A stretch of DNA of 64,000 bases from Stenotrophomonas geniculata ATCC 19374 = JCM 13324 (GTDB lineage Bacteria > Pseudomonadota > Gammaproteobacteria > Xanthomonadales > Xanthomonadaceae), in assembly GCF_001431625.1 (NCBI RefSeq), contig NZ_LLXT01000138.1:124001-188000 (forward strand), in the 5' to 3' direction. This document shows, piece by piece, positions 9,469 through 19,617 of this stretch. The notes under the pieces are model-generated. The model ran no database searches, was not told the DNA's origin, and saw nothing but the letters and a program-made list of their open reading frames with translations. Numbering within the stretch: position 1 is the first letter of the stretch; every line of letters starts with the position of its first letter. Both the position numbers and the translations under genes were made by a program.

Positions 9469-11643
9469 ATGTTAACGCCCTTGTTGCGTGCTGTCGGCAC
9501 GCGCCTGTGGGCCGTGGTCGTGCTGCTGGCCTGTGCTGGCGGGGCACGGGCGGAGGATGGCTATGCGCTGTGGATGCGCTACCAGCCGGTTGCCGCAACG
9601 GTCGCTGCCGATTACCGGCGGCAACTGGCCGAAGTCGTGGCCCCGGATTGCACGCCGATGCAGCGCGCTACCCGCGACGAGCTTGCGCGCAGCCTTTCTG
9701 GATTGCTGGGAACGGCCCCGCCAATGCGAACGGCAATCACTACTGACCATGCCCTGGTGCTGGGCACACCGCAATCCTCGACCCTCGTCGCCGCGTACGG
9801 CAACGAGATCGCCACGTTGGGCGACGGGGGGTTCCTGATCCGGCGGGTCCGGATCGAGGGGCGCGATGTACTGCTGGTGGCGGCACGCCAGGATGTCGGC
9901 GTGCTGTACGGCACCTTCCATCTGCTGCGCCTGCTGCAGCGTGGCACGTCGCTGCGGGGGCTGGAGGTGCGTGAGTCGCCTCGGGTCGCACTGCGTGTGC
10001 TCAACCATTGGGACAACCTGGATCGTTACGTCGAGCGTGGCTATGCAGGCAGCTCGCTCTGGGACTGGCAGACGTTGCCGCAGTGGCGTGACCCGCGCTA
10101 CACCGACTACGCCCGTGCCAACGCCTCGCTCGGCATCAACGGCACCGTCCTCAACAACGTCAATGCCAGTGCGATGAGCCTGTCGCCGGCCTATCTGGCC
10201 AAGGCCGCCGCGCTGGCCGACCTGTTCCGCCCCTATGGCATCCGGGTCTACCTGAGCGCGCGCTTCAGTGCACCCATCGAACTCGGCGGCCTGGCAACGG
10301 CTGATCCCCTGGATCCGGCTGTGCGGCGCTGGTGGCGCGACAAGGTCGATGAGATCCATACGCGCATTCCGGATTTTGGCGGCTTCCTGGTCAAGGCGAA
10401 CTCCGAAGGGCAACCCGGCCCGCAGGATTACGGTCGTTCCCATGCCGACGGCGCCAACCTGCTGGCCGACGCGCTGGCGCCCTACAACGGTGTGGTGATG
10501 TGGCGGGCCTTCGTGTATTCGCACGTGGTTCCCGAAGATCGCGCCAAGCAGGCATACAGCGAGTTTGTCGGGCTGGACGGCGCCTTCCGCCCCAACGTGA
10601 TCGTGCAGGTGAAGAACGGCCCCATCGACTTCCAGCCGCGCGAGCCGTTCCACCCCTTGTTTGGCGCGATGCCGCGCACGCCGCTGATGATGGAGCTGCA
10701 GATCACCAAGGAGTACCTGGGTTTTGCGACGCACCTGGTGTACCTGGGAACGCTCTACGAGGAAGTGCTGCAGGCCGACACCCATGCACGCAGCGAAGGC
10801 TCCACGGTCTCCCGCGTGGTCGATGGCTCGCTGGAGGGGCATGCGCTGACCGGTATCGCCGGCGTCGCCAACATCGGCGTGGACCGCACCTGGAGTGGCT
10901 CGCACTTCGATCAGGCCAACTGGTACGCCTTCGGCCGACTGGCCTGGAACCCGCAGGAATCCGCGCGCGCGATTGCCGAAGACTGGGCAGCGCTGACCTT
11001 CTCGCCCGACCCGCAGGTGACCGGCCCGATCGTGCGGATGATGATGGACTCGCGCGAGGCGGTGGTGGATTACATGACGCCGCTGGGCCTGCATCACCTG
11101 ATGGCACGCGGCCATCACTACGGCCCCGGCCCCTGGGTGGACGGCGGCCCGCGTGCGGACTGGACGTCGGTGTACTACCACCGCGCAGATAGCAAGGGCA
11201 TCGGCTTTGACCGCAGCGCCAGCGGAAGCAACGCCGTGGGCCAGTACGCGCCGCAGGTGGCCGAGGTCTATGGCGACCCCGAGCGGGTGCCCGAGTCGCT
11301 GCTGCTGTGGTTCCATCATGTGCCGTGGGACCGCCGCATGCGCTCGGGCAGGACGCTCTGGGACGAACTGGTCGGGCGCTATTCGCGCGGCGTGCGCCAG
11401 GTGCAGTCGATGCAGGCGACCTGGGCCGGCCTGAGCGACCGGATCGATCCGCAGCGGCATCGGCACGTCGCGGCGTTCCTGCAGATCCAGCACGACGAAG
11501 CGCAATGGTGGCGTGACGCCAGCGTGGCGTACTTCCAGTCGCTCAGTGGCCGGCCACTGCCCGCCGGCGAGCGGCCGCCGCCGCATCCGTTGTCGTACTA
11601 CCAGGCCTTGCAGTTTCCGTTCGCACCGGGGGATGGCCGATGA
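9469..11643 (+). CDS. agu67A: Alpha-glucuronidase, GH67
   Basis: Exported GH67 enzyme of 724 residues that removes 4-O-methyl-glucuronic acid from the non-reducing end of glucurono-xylo-oligosaccharides. A signal peptide of about 28 residues ends ARA. Family segments include LNHWDNLDRYVERGYAG, LNNVNAS, KANSEGQPGPQDYGRSHADG (with E313, the expected general acid) and QITKEYLGFATHLVYLGTL. The length is normal. The ATG at 9469 gives the clean signal peptide but has no strong ribosome site; ATGs at 9427/9430 sit close to GAAGGA and remain possible. The stop codon overlaps the next start (ATGA), so the genes are probably translationally coupled. Glucuronate-catabolic genes are not in the window. 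Confidence 0.94.
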   Translation: MLTPLLRAVGTRLWAVVVLLACAGGARAEDGYALWMRYQPVAATVAADYRRQLAEVVAPDCTPMQRATRDELARSLSGLLGTAPPMRTAITTDHALVLGTPQSSTLVAAYGNEIATLGDGGFLIRRVRIEGRDVLLVAARQDVGVLYGTFHLLRLLQRGTSLRGLEVRESPRVALRVLNHWDNLDRYVERGYAGSSLWDWQTLPQWRDPRYTDYARANASLGINGTVLNNVNASAMSLSPAYLAKAAALADLFRPYGIRVYLSARFSAPIELGGLATADPLDPAVRRWWRDKVDEIHTRIPDFGGFLVKANSEGQPGPQDYGRSHADGANLLADALAPYNGVVMWRAFVYSHVVPEDRAKQAYSEFVGLDGAFRPNVIVQVKNGPIDFQPREPFHPLFGAMPRTPLMMELQITKEYLGFATHLVYLGTLYEEVLQADTHARSEGSTVSRVVDGSLEGHALTGIAGVANIGVDRTWSGSHFDQANWYAFGRLAWNPQESARAIAEDWAALTFSPDPQVTGPIVRMMMDSREAVVDYMTPLGLHHLMARGHHYGPGPWVDGGPRADWTSVYYHRADSKGIGFDRSASGSNAVGQYAPQVAEVYGDPERVPESLLLWFHHVPWDRRMRSGRTLWDELVGRYSRGVRQVQSMQATWAGLSDRIDPQRHRHVAAFLQIQHDEAQWWRDASVAYFQSLSGRPLPAGERPPPHPLSYYQALQFPFAPGDGR

Positions 11644-13628
11644 GCAGATTCGGAGCGGTCGGGTGTGCGCTGTTGATGATGGCTGCGGCAGTAGTGGCGA
11701 TGCCGGCCGCGGCGCGGGAAACGACGGGACTGCTGCATCCCCTGTTCAAGGATCACGCGGTCCTGCAGCGCGACCGGCCCATTGCGGTCTGGGGGCGCGC
11801 AGGCCCCGGGCAGCCGGTTTCCGTGACGTTTGCGGGGCAGGCGGTGAGCAGCCGGGCGGACGCCGCAGGCCGCTGGCAGGCGATGCTGTCCCCGGTCGCC
11901 GCTGGCGGTCCCTACACGCTGGAGGTAAACGACGGAACGCGCCGGCAGACGGCGCGCGATGTGCTGATGGGCGACGTGTGGCTGTGCTCGGGCCAGTCGA
12001 ACATGGAGCTGCCGGTGTGGCGCTCGCTCAACGCTGCCAGCGAGATCGCCTCGGCCACGATGCCACGGATCCGGCTGTTCACCGTGCCGCAGCACGCCGC
12101 CGTGCAGGCACGGGAGAGCTTCAACGGCAGCACTGCCTGGACATCGGCAACGCCTGATACGGTGCGCGATTTCTCCGCCACCTGCTTCTACTTCGCGCGC
12201 GAACTGCAGCGCACCGTCGACGTGCCGATGGGGCTGATCGAGGCGGCGTGGGGGGGCTCGCGGATCGAGGCCTGGACCAGCGTGGGTGCACTGCGAGGGC
12301 AGGATAGCCTGGACGAGGCACTCGATATCCTCGCGCGCTCTGCGCGTGATCCGCTGGAGGCACGGGCAGCCTGGGGCCGCTACTGGCAGCACTGGTGGGC
12401 CATGCGTGACGGCGCGCTGCCCGGCGACGCACCTTGGCGCGCAGACACCGATGACGGCGGCTGGTCACGCGCACCGGCCGCGCTGGGGGCGTGGGAGCGG
12501 TGGAACGTGCCCGCGCTTGCCGATTACAACGGTATGGTCTGGTATCGCACGCAGGTGATGCTGAGCGCTGAACAGGCTGCACGCGGCGCGACCCTGGAGC
12601 TGGCATCGGCTGACGAGGTGGATGTGACCTGGGTGAACGGGGTCGCCGTCGGCAGCCAGTACGGCGCCGGCGAGAGGCGCTACCCGTTGCCACATGGCCT
12701 GCTGAAGGCAGGATCCAACAGCATTGCGGTCAACGTGCTGGACACCTACAGCGAAGGCGGCCTGGCCGGCCCTTCAACGGCACACCGCCTGCAGTTCGAT
12801 ACCGGCGAGCGGGTGCCACTGCAGGGACCGTGGTTGTATCGGGTTGCGCCGGGCCAACAGGCGCCGCCGTTTGCCCCCTGGCAGGCCGCCACCGGGCTGT
12901 CGACGCTGTACAACGGAATGATCGCACCGCTCGGGGGCTTCGGGCTGCGCGGCATGCTCTGGTATCAAGGTGAATCGAACACCGGCGATGGTGCGGCCTA
13001 TGCAGTGCGGTTGCGTGCGCTGCGCGAGGACTGGCGGCGGCAGTTCGGTGCGCGCACGCCACTGCTGCTGGTACAACTGGCCGGCTACGGCCAGCCGCCG
13101 GCTGCGCCCGCCGACAGCGGCTGGGCGCAGGTGCGTGAGGCGCAGCGGCGCGTCGCGGCCGAGGATGCGCAGAGCGGTCTTGCCATTGCCATCGACATCG
13201 GCGACGCCTACGACATCCATCCGCCGAACAAGCAGGAGCTCGGGCGCCGCCTGGCGCGCGTGGCGCGCCATGTGGTGTACGGCGAGCAGGGCGTAGCACC
13301 GTCGGGCCCGCGAGCGGTCACCGCCGTGCGGACGCCCACGGGCGTCGCCATTGCGTTCGAGGATGTCGAAGGCGCGCTCACCGCGACCGGCGCACTGCGT
13401 CCGATCGGCTTTGAACTGTGCGAGGCCAGGGGCCATACGCGCCACTGCGAGTACGCCGATGCCGGACTGGATGCGCGCCGGATCCTGCTGCGCGGCCCGC
13501 TGTCCACGCGCGCAACGCATGTGCGCTACTGCTGGGCCGATGGCCCGGTGTGCACGCTGCGCGACCGCAGCGGGGCGCCGGCCGGCCCGTTCGAACTTCC
13601 CATTGCCGAAGCCGAGGCCCGACGATGA
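11640..13628 (+). CDS. SGNH-type sialate O-acetylesterase family protein, probable acetyl xylan esterase
   Basis: Exported esterase of 662 residues with a signal peptide ending AAARE. The catalytic serine is S120 in LCSGQSNMELPVW and the catalytic D525/H527 pair is in YDIHPPNKQELGRRLA; GMLWYQGESNTGDG carries the family's second block. A galactose-binding-like beta domain (LELASADEVDVTWVNG) is inserted between the two halves, as in family members of this size. Enzymes of this family in xylan loci remove acetyl groups from xylo-oligosaccharides; sialic acid is unlikely in this context. It starts inside the stop codon of the alpha-glucuronidase gene, and its own stop overlaps the GH43 start. Substrate assignment is by context. 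Confidence 0.88.
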   Translation: MSRFGAVGCALLMMAAAVVAMPAAARETTGLLHPLFKDHAVLQRDRPIAVWGRAGPGQPVSVTFAGQAVSSRADAAGRWQAMLSPVAAGGPYTLEVNDGTRRQTARDVLMGDVWLCSGQSNMELPVWRSLNAASEIASATMPRIRLFTVPQHAAVQARESFNGSTAWTSATPDTVRDFSATCFYFARELQRTVDVPMGLIEAAWGGSRIEAWTSVGALRGQDSLDEALDILARSARDPLEARAAWGRYWQHWWAMRDGALPGDAPWRADTDDGGWSRAPAALGAWERWNVPALADYNGMVWYRTQVMLSAEQAARGATLELASADEVDVTWVNGVAVGSQYGAGERRYPLPHGLLKAGSNSIAVNVLDTYSEGGLAGPSTAHRLQFDTGERVPLQGPWLYRVAPGQQAPPFAPWQAATGLSTLYNGMIAPLGGFGLRGMLWYQGESNTGDGAAYAVRLRALREDWRRQFGARTPLLLVQLAGYGQPPAAPADSGWAQVREAQRRVAAEDAQSGLAIAIDIGDAYDIHPPNKQELGRRLARVARHVVYGEQGVAPSGPRAVTAVRTPTGVAIAFEDVEGALTATGALRPIGFELCEARGHTRHCEYADAGLDARRILLRGPLSTRATHVRYCWADGPVCTLRDRSGAPAGPFELPIAEAEARR

Positions 13629-15376
13629 TGACGTTGTCCAAGCAGTCCCCTCTGGCCCGCGACAGGGCCGGCCTGAGGTCGATGGCGCGCCACCTGCTGG
13701 GGGCGCTGTTCCTGCTGTCGGCCGCAACCACCCGGGCCAGCGCGCCGCCGGATGCTCCCCCGGTGTACTTCGACTGGTTCGAGTACCGCGGCAATGACCA
13801 GGCGTTTGAAGTGCCGCTGCCGGCCGGCCACTACCGCAATCCTGTCCTGGCCGGCTTCCATGCCGATCCCAGCGTCGTGCGCGCGAACGGCCGGTTCTAC
13901 CTGGTCAATTCCAGCTTCACCTACTTCCCGGGCATTCCGGTGTTCGAAAGTGCCGACCTGGTGCACTGGAAGCAGATCGGCAATGTGATTGACCGCCCCA
14001 CGCAACTGGATTTCGACGGCCTGAGCGTATCGCGCGGCATCTTCGCGCCGACCATCGAGTACCACGACGGTACCTTCTACGTCGTCACCACCGCCACCGA
14101 CAGTGGTGGCAACTTCATCGCCACCGCGCGCGATCCGGCCGGTCCGTGGTCCGATCCGCACTGGCTGCCCGGCATCGATGGCATCGACCCGTCACTGTTC
14201 TTCGACGATGACGGCAAGGTATACCTGGTCAACAACGATGCACCGCCCGGCCCGCCGCGCTACGACGGGCACCGCGCCATCTGGATGCAGCAGATCGATC
14301 TGGCGGCATTCAGGCCGGTCGGGCCGCGCCGGGTGCTGGTTGATGGAGGCGTGGAGCCGGCGAAGAATCCCATCTGGATCGAGGGACCGCATATCTACAA
14401 GCGGGAGGGCTGGTATTACCTGTCCGACGCTGAAGGAGGTACCGGGCCGCAGCATTCGCAGGTGGTGCTGCGCAGCCGCACGGTGTGGGGCCCCTACGTT
14501 CCCTATACGGGCAATCCGATCCTGACCCAGCGCGAACTGCCGGACGACCGTCCACTTCCGATCACCAATGCCGGCCATGCCGACCTGGTCGAAGGCCCGG
14601 ATGGCTCGTGGTGGGCGGTGTTCCTGGCCAGCCGCAACTACCAGAAGCGGCACTACAACACCGGGCGCGAGACCTACCTGTTGCCGGTGCGCTGGCAGGA
14701 TGGCTGGCCGCAGATCCTGCCGGTTGACCAGGCCATTCCCTATGTGGCCAAGGCCCCCGCGTGGATGCAGGGCGAGGCATCCCAGGCCCCTTCGACCGGC
14801 AATTTCGTAGCGCGCGACAATTTCGATGGCCCGACACTTGATCCACAGTGGCTGCGCGTGCGGGTGCCCAGGCATGCCTGGGCCGACCTGGCCACGCGCC
14901 CCGGCATGCTGGCCGTGCACCCGCTCGCCGAGGATCTGGACACGCTGCGCAATCCGGCATTTCTCGGCCGGCGCCAGCAGCATCTGCGCTTCGAGGCGAG
15001 CACCGCGATGACCCCGCCAGCTTCCGGAGTCGCCGCCGGTCTGGCGGCGTTCCAGAGCGAGGCGTACTGGTACTTCCTTGGCGTTCGTGACCTTGGCGGG
15101 GGGCGCCTCTCGCTCTTCCTCGAAGCGCGCGACGGTGGCCGCAGCACGCGGACGCTGGCCAGCCGTGAAGTACCGGTGCCTGCAGCACTGCGCCTGAAGA
15201 TTGCCGGCAACGAGGGCGACTATGCGTTCTCGTTCGACACCGGCGATGGGCAGGGCTGGCAACTGCTCGCAGGCGGGGGGGACGGCACCGTTCTGAGTAC
15301 GGACCGGGCAGGCGGCTTCGTGGGCGCACTGCTGGGTCCTTTCGCGCGCGACGAGCGCACCGGGAGAAGCAAATGA
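13625..15376 (+). CDS. Exported GH43 beta-xylosidase/arabinofuranosidase
   Basis: A 583-residue GH43 enzyme. It has an N-terminal export signal (LGALFLLSAATTRASA), a five-bladed propeller and a C-terminal beta-sandwich typical of two-domain xylosidases. The catalytic set is complete: base D81 in GFHADPSV, pKa modulator D188 in DGIDPSLFF and acid E253 in WIEGPHIYK. It would release xylose or arabinose from xylo-oligosaccharides in the periplasm. The ATG at 13625 overlaps the upstream stop and has a GAGG ribosome site seven bases before it. The stop overlaps the next GH3 start, so this is the middle of a chain of coupled genes. Confidence 0.92.
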   Translation: MMTLSKQSPLARDRAGLRSMARHLLGALFLLSAATTRASAPPDAPPVYFDWFEYRGNDQAFEVPLPAGHYRNPVLAGFHADPSVVRANGRFYLVNSSFTYFPGIPVFESADLVHWKQIGNVIDRPTQLDFDGLSVSRGIFAPTIEYHDGTFYVVTTATDSGGNFIATARDPAGPWSDPHWLPGIDGIDPSLFFDDDGKVYLVNNDAPPGPPRYDGHRAIWMQQIDLAAFRPVGPRRVLVDGGVEPAKNPIWIEGPHIYKREGWYYLSDAEGGTGPQHSQVVLRSRTVWGPYVPYTGNPILTQRELPDDRPLPITNAGHADLVEGPDGSWWAVFLASRNYQKRHYNTGRETYLLPVRWQDGWPQILPVDQAIPYVAKAPAWMQGEASQAPSTGNFVARDNFDGPTLDPQWLRVRVPRHAWADLATRPGMLAVHPLAEDLDTLRNPAFLGRRQQHLRFEASTAMTPPASGVAAGLAAFQSEAYWYFLGVRDLGGGRLSLFLEARDGGRSTRTLASREVPVPAALRLKIAGNEGDYAFSFDTGDGQGWQLLAGGGDGTVLSTDRAGGFVGALLGPFARDERTGRSK

Positions 15377-18066
15377 GGCTGTCGATTTCGTCCAAGGCCC
15401 GCCGCCGTACCTTGCGCGGTGGGGCCGCCCTGTTCGTACTGACCTGCGTGGCGGCCGCCGCGTCCGCGGCCGCGCCGCGGCCCTGGCTGGACGTTTCGGC
15501 CAGCTTCGAGCAACGGGCCGCCGCACTCGTCGCGCAGATGACGCTGGAAGAGAAGGCCGCGCAGATGCAGAACGCCGCGCCGGCGATCAAACGGCTGGGG
15601 GTACCCGCCTACGACTGGTGGAACGAGGGACTGCACGGCGTCGCACGGGCAGGGCAGGCCACGGTGTTTCCGCAGGCGATCGGCCTGGCCGCGACCTTCG
15701 ATGTACCGTTGATGGGGCAGGTGGCCGCGACCATCAGCGACGAGGCCCGCGCAAAGCACCACCAGTTCCTCCGCGAAGGCTTGCACGGGCGTTACCAGGG
15801 GCTGACCTTCTGGTCGCCGAACGTCAACATCTTCCGCGACCCGCGCTGGGGCCGCGGACAGGAAACCTATGGCGAGGACCCGTACCTCACCGCGCGCATG
15901 GGCGTGGCCTTCGTACGTGGCCTGCAGGGCGACGACCCCGTCTACCGCAAGCTGGACGCCACCGCCAAGCATCTGGCCGTGCACAGCGGCCCGGAGGCCG
16001 ACCGCCATCACTTCGATGCACGGCCCAGCCGACGCGACCTGTACGACACCTACCTGCCGGCGTTCGAGGCGCTGGTGAAGGAGGGCGACGTCGATGCGGT
16101 CATGGGCGCCTACAACCGCGTGTACGGCGAGTCCGCCAGTGCCAGCCGTTTCCTGCTGCGCGATGTGCTGCGACGCGACTGGGGCTTCAAGGGCTACGTG
16201 GTCTCGGACTGCTGGGCCATCGTCGATATCTGGAAGCACCACCGTATCGTCACCACGCGCGAAGCCGCTGCGGCGCTGGCGGTGAGGAACGGCACCGAGC
16301 TGGAATGCGGCCAGGAGTACGCCACATTGCCCTCGGCCGTGCGCCAGGGGCTGATCAGCGAGGCGGAGATCGACGATGCAGTGACCCGCCTGTTCACCGC
16401 ACGGATGCGCCTGGGCATGTTCGACCCAGCGGAGCGGGTGCGCTGGGCGCGCATTCCCGCCTCGGTGAACCAGGCGCCGGCCCATGATGCGCTCGCGCTC
16501 AAGGCCGCGCAGGCATCGCTGGTGCTGCTGAAGAACGACGGCATCCTGCCACTGTCACGCAACACCAGGCGCATTGCCGTGGTTGGACCCACCGCCGACG
16601 ACACCATGGCGCTGCTCGGCAACTACTTCGGCACACCGGCCGCGCCGGTGACGATACTGCAGGGCATACGCGAGGCGGCCAAGGGCGTTGAAGTGCGTTA
16701 TGCCCGCGGCGTCGACCTCGTGGAAGGCCGTGACGATCCCGGCGCCACACCGCTGATCGAGCCGACCTACCTGCGGCCCTCGGCGGACTCGCCCGAGCGT
16801 GGCCTGCGCGGTGAGTACTTCCGCACGCCCGACCTGTCCGGCACTCCGGCACTGGTGCGTACCGACGCGCAGATCGGCTTCCGCTGGGACCGCGGCTCGC
16901 CGACCGACAACCTGCTGGCACGTGGCGAAGCGGCACCGGGGCAGGGGATTCCCAACGACCGCTTCAGCATCCGCTGGAGTGGCCAACTGCTGCCACCCGT
17001 GTCCGGCCGTTACCGGCTGGAGGTGGCCGGCGATGATGGCTACCGCCTGTATCTGGACGGCAAGCGTGTGATCGATCATTGGGTGAATACTGATCGCCTG
17101 CATGCCGAGGGCGTCGAACTGGACCTGCAGGCCGGGCGTGCCTATGCGCTGACACTGGAGTACTACGACGACCAGCGCGATGCGGGCGTGCGCCTTGGGT
17201 GGCGCATGCCCGGCGCCAAGGCGCCCTTCGACGAAGCGCTGGATGCAGCACGCGATGCCGATGTGGTGGTGTTCGTCGGTGGCCTCACCGGCGATGTCGA
17301 AGGCGAAGAGATGACGGTCAACTACCCGGGCTTTGCCGGTGGCGACCGTACCGACCTGCGGCTGCCCGCGCCGCAGCGCACCCTGCTGGAGGCCCTGCAC
17401 GGCGCCGGCAAGCCGGTGGTGATGGTGCTCACCGGTGGCTCGGCCATCGCCGTGGACTGGGCGCAGGCGCATCTGCCGGCGATCCTGATGAGCTGGTACC
17501 CGGGGCAACGCGGCGGCACCGCTGTCGGCCAGGCGCTGTTCGGCGACGTCAATCCCTCTGGCCGTTTGCCGGTCACGTTCTACAGGGCCGGCGAAGCGAT
17601 GCCGGCATTCGACGACTACGCCATGGAGGGCCGCACCTATCGCTACTTCCGCGGCACGCCGCTGTATCCGTTCGGTCACGGTCTGTCGTATACGCGGTTC
17701 GACTATGGAACGCTCCGCCTCGATGCAGACAGCCTCCGCGCCAATGGCCGCCTGGGCGTGGCAGTGGATGTCGCCAACACGGGCACGCGCAGCGGTGACG
17801 AAGTGGTACAGCTGTACGTGCGGCGCGAGCATGCCGGCAGCGGCGATGCCGTGCAGGAACTGCGTGGCTTCCAGCGCGTCCAGCTGGCCCCGGGCGAACG
17901 CCGCACGGTGACGTTCACCCTGGAGGCGGCGCAGGCCCTGCGCCACTATGACGAGGCGCGTGCGGCGTACGCGGTGCAGCCCGGTGCCTACGAGGTCAGG
18001 GTGGGGGCGTCCAGTGCCGATATACGTGCGCGGGGCAGGTTCACCGTGGTGCCCGCGCATGACTGA
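15373..18066 (+). CDS. xyl3A: GH3 beta-xylosidase with inserted PA14 domain
   Basis: Exported GH3 enzyme of 897 residues with a signal peptide ending ASAAAP. WWNEGLHGVAR, FWSPNVNIFRDPRWGRG and QETYGEDPYL are the hallmarks of plant/xanthomonad-type beta-xylosidases, and nucleophile D279 lies in YVVSDCW. A PA14 carbohydrate-binding-like domain (about residues 475-615, GRYRLEVAGDDGYRLYLDG) is inserted in the second catalytic domain. A C-terminal fibronectin-III-like domain ends the protein. It likely hydrolyses xylobiose and short xylans in the periplasm. It starts in the stop codon of the GH43 gene; the next gene begins 59 bases later. Alpha-arabinofuranosidase side activity is possible. Confidence 0.92.
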   Translation: MRLSISSKARRRTLRGGAALFVLTCVAAAASAAAPRPWLDVSASFEQRAAALVAQMTLEEKAAQMQNAAPAIKRLGVPAYDWWNEGLHGVARAGQATVFPQAIGLAATFDVPLMGQVAATISDEARAKHHQFLREGLHGRYQGLTFWSPNVNIFRDPRWGRGQETYGEDPYLTARMGVAFVRGLQGDDPVYRKLDATAKHLAVHSGPEADRHHFDARPSRRDLYDTYLPAFEALVKEGDVDAVMGAYNRVYGESASASRFLLRDVLRRDWGFKGYVVSDCWAIVDIWKHHRIVTTREAAAALAVRNGTELECGQEYATLPSAVRQGLISEAEIDDAVTRLFTARMRLGMFDPAERVRWARIPASVNQAPAHDALALKAAQASLVLLKNDGILPLSRNTRRIAVVGPTADDTMALLGNYFGTPAAPVTILQGIREAAKGVEVRYARGVDLVEGRDDPGATPLIEPTYLRPSADSPERGLRGEYFRTPDLSGTPALVRTDAQIGFRWDRGSPTDNLLARGEAAPGQGIPNDRFSIRWSGQLLPPVSGRYRLEVAGDDGYRLYLDGKRVIDHWVNTDRLHAEGVELDLQAGRAYALTLEYYDDQRDAGVRLGWRMPGAKAPFDEALDAARDADVVVFVGGLTGDVEGEEMTVNYPGFAGGDRTDLRLPAPQRTLLEALHGAGKPVVMVLTGGSAIAVDWAQAHLPAILMSWYPGQRGGTAVGQALFGDVNPSGRLPVTFYRAGEAMPAFDDYAMEGRTYRYFRGTPLYPFGHGLSYTRFDYGTLRLDADSLRANGRLGVAVDVANTGTRSGDEVVQLYVRREHAGSGDAVQELRGFQRVQLAPGERRTVTFTLEAAQALRHYDEARAAYAVQPGAYEVRVGASSADIRARGRFTVVPAHD

Positions 18067-18125
18067 TCGCCCCCGCCGGCATCGATTCCCCTTCGACCCG
18101 ATCCCTTTTCCAGGATGTCCGCTGC

Positions 18126-19610
18126 ATGGCAAGCACTGAACACGCGCTATCGGTACGCGAGAAGCTCGGCTACAGCCTGGGCGATCTCGCCGCCAACCTG
18201 ATCTTCCAGACCCTGATCACGTACCTGGCATTCTTCTACACCGACGTCTACCGCCTGCCAGCTGCCACCGCGGCCACGATCATCTTCGTGGTCGGCCTGC
18301 TGGGTGCGTTCGTGTTCACGCCGTTGATCGGCATCGCGGCTGACCGAACGTCCACCCGCTGGGGCCGCTTCCGCCCGTGGATCCTGTGGACGGCCATTCC
18401 CTTTGGCGTACTGTCACTGCTGGCGTTCAGCACCCCCGACCTGGGCGAGCGCGGAAAGGTGATCTATGCACTGGCCACCTACGCGCTGCTGGTCTGCGTT
18501 TACGCCGCGAACAACCTGCCGTACTCCGCGTTGAGCGGCGTGCTGACCGGCAGCATGGCCCAGCGCAACAGCCTGTCGGCCTACCGCTTCGTGGCCGTGA
18601 TGATCGCGCAGTTCATCATCCAGGTGCTGCTGATGCCGCTGGTGCTGATCCTGGGCAATGGCGACCGGGTGCGCGGCTTTGAACAGGTCATGACCGCCTT
18701 CGCACTGATCGGCACGGTGTTCTTCCTGATCACCTTCGCCACCACCCGCGAGCGCATCGTGCCGACGCGCGAGCAGACCGGCGGCATAGTGCAGGACCTG
18801 TCGGACCTGCTGCACAACCGCCCGTGGCAGGTGATGCTGGCGCTGACCGTGCTGGTGTTCATCAACCTGGCGTTGAAAGGCGGCACCTACATCTATTACT
18901 TCCAGTACTACATGAGCGAAGCGGCGCTGGCCGGCTTCCTGGAAAACTCAGGCTTCAACGGCCTGATCAGTGCATTGAATGGCGCCCTGGCCAGCGCCGG
19001 TTTCGCGGCGTTCACCTGGCCGAAGGATGCGGCCACCTCGGCGTTCAGCCTGTTCAACGCGTGCGGCATCCTCTGCATGATCCTGGGTATCGGCGCATCA
19101 CGGCGGCTGGCGGATCGCTTCGGCAAGCGCGATGTCTTCGGTGGCGCCCTGTTTGTCTCGACCCTGTTCCTGCTGGCCTTCTACCTGTTCCCCCCGACGG
19201 CGGTGGCGGTGGCGTTCGCAGCCTTCATGCTGCATGGCTTCTGCTATGGCATCACCATCCCGTTGCTGTGGGCGATGATCGCCGACGTCGCGGACTACTC
19301 GGAGTGGAAGAACCATCGAAGGGCAACGGCGATCATCTTCTCGGCGATGTTGTGCGGGCTGAAGATCGGCCTCAGCGTCGGAGGCGCGCTGGTCGCCGCG
19401 ATCCTTGCCCACTACGGCTACCAGGCAGGACTGGCGCAACAGCCTGAGGGCGTGGTGCAGGGCATCCGCTTGACCGTAAGCGTCTACTGCTCCCTTCCTT
19501 TCCTGCTCGCCGTGGCGCTGCTGTTCTTCTACAGGATCGACAAGCGCACCGAAACCCGCATCGAGCAGGACCTCCACCTGCGTCGACGTTCCGCCGACGC
19601 CTCCGCGTAA
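18126..19610 (+). CDS. GPH-family glycoside-pentoside-hexuronide:cation symporter
   Basis: Inner-membrane transporter of 494 residues with about twelve membrane segments. It starts EKLGYSLGDLAANLIFQ, has the GPH signature DRTSTRWGRFRPWILW near residues 75-90 and DVADYSEWKNHRRATAI in the second half. GPH members such as XynB/YicJ import xylosides or other oligosaccharides with Na+ or H+. It is immediately followed by a GH43 enzyme without a signal peptide, which would act on the imported oligosaccharides inside the cell. It is therefore distinct in role from the monosaccharide permease at 4345. Confidence 0.92.
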   Translation: MASTEHALSVREKLGYSLGDLAANLIFQTLITYLAFFYTDVYRLPAATAATIIFVVGLLGAFVFTPLIGIAADRTSTRWGRFRPWILWTAIPFGVLSLLAFSTPDLGERGKVIYALATYALLVCVYAANNLPYSALSGVLTGSMAQRNSLSAYRFVAVMIAQFIIQVLLMPLVLILGNGDRVRGFEQVMTAFALIGTVFFLITFATTRERIVPTREQTGGIVQDLSDLLHNRPWQVMLALTVLVFINLALKGGTYIYYFQYYMSEAALAGFLENSGFNGLISALNGALASAGFAAFTWPKDAATSAFSLFNACGILCMILGIGASRRLADRFGKRDVFGGALFVSTLFLLAFYLFPPTAVAVAFAAFMLHGFCYGITIPLLWAMIADVADYSEWKNHRRATAIIFSAMLCGLKIGLSVGGALVAAILAHYGYQAGLAQQPEGVVQGIRLTVSVYCSLPFLLAVALLFFYRIDKRTETRIEQDLHLRRRSADASA

Positions 19611-19617
19611 CGCCAAG

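Noticed and set aside
9470-9480. Second xyl box (TGTTAACGC) at the alpha-glucuronidase start
   Set aside because: Only about 8 of 14 bases match and the palindrome is incomplete. It may be a LacI half-site at most.
16795-17215. PA14 segment as a possible toxin-related gene
   Set aside because: It is an insertion in a GH3 enzyme with intact flanking domains, a known architecture.
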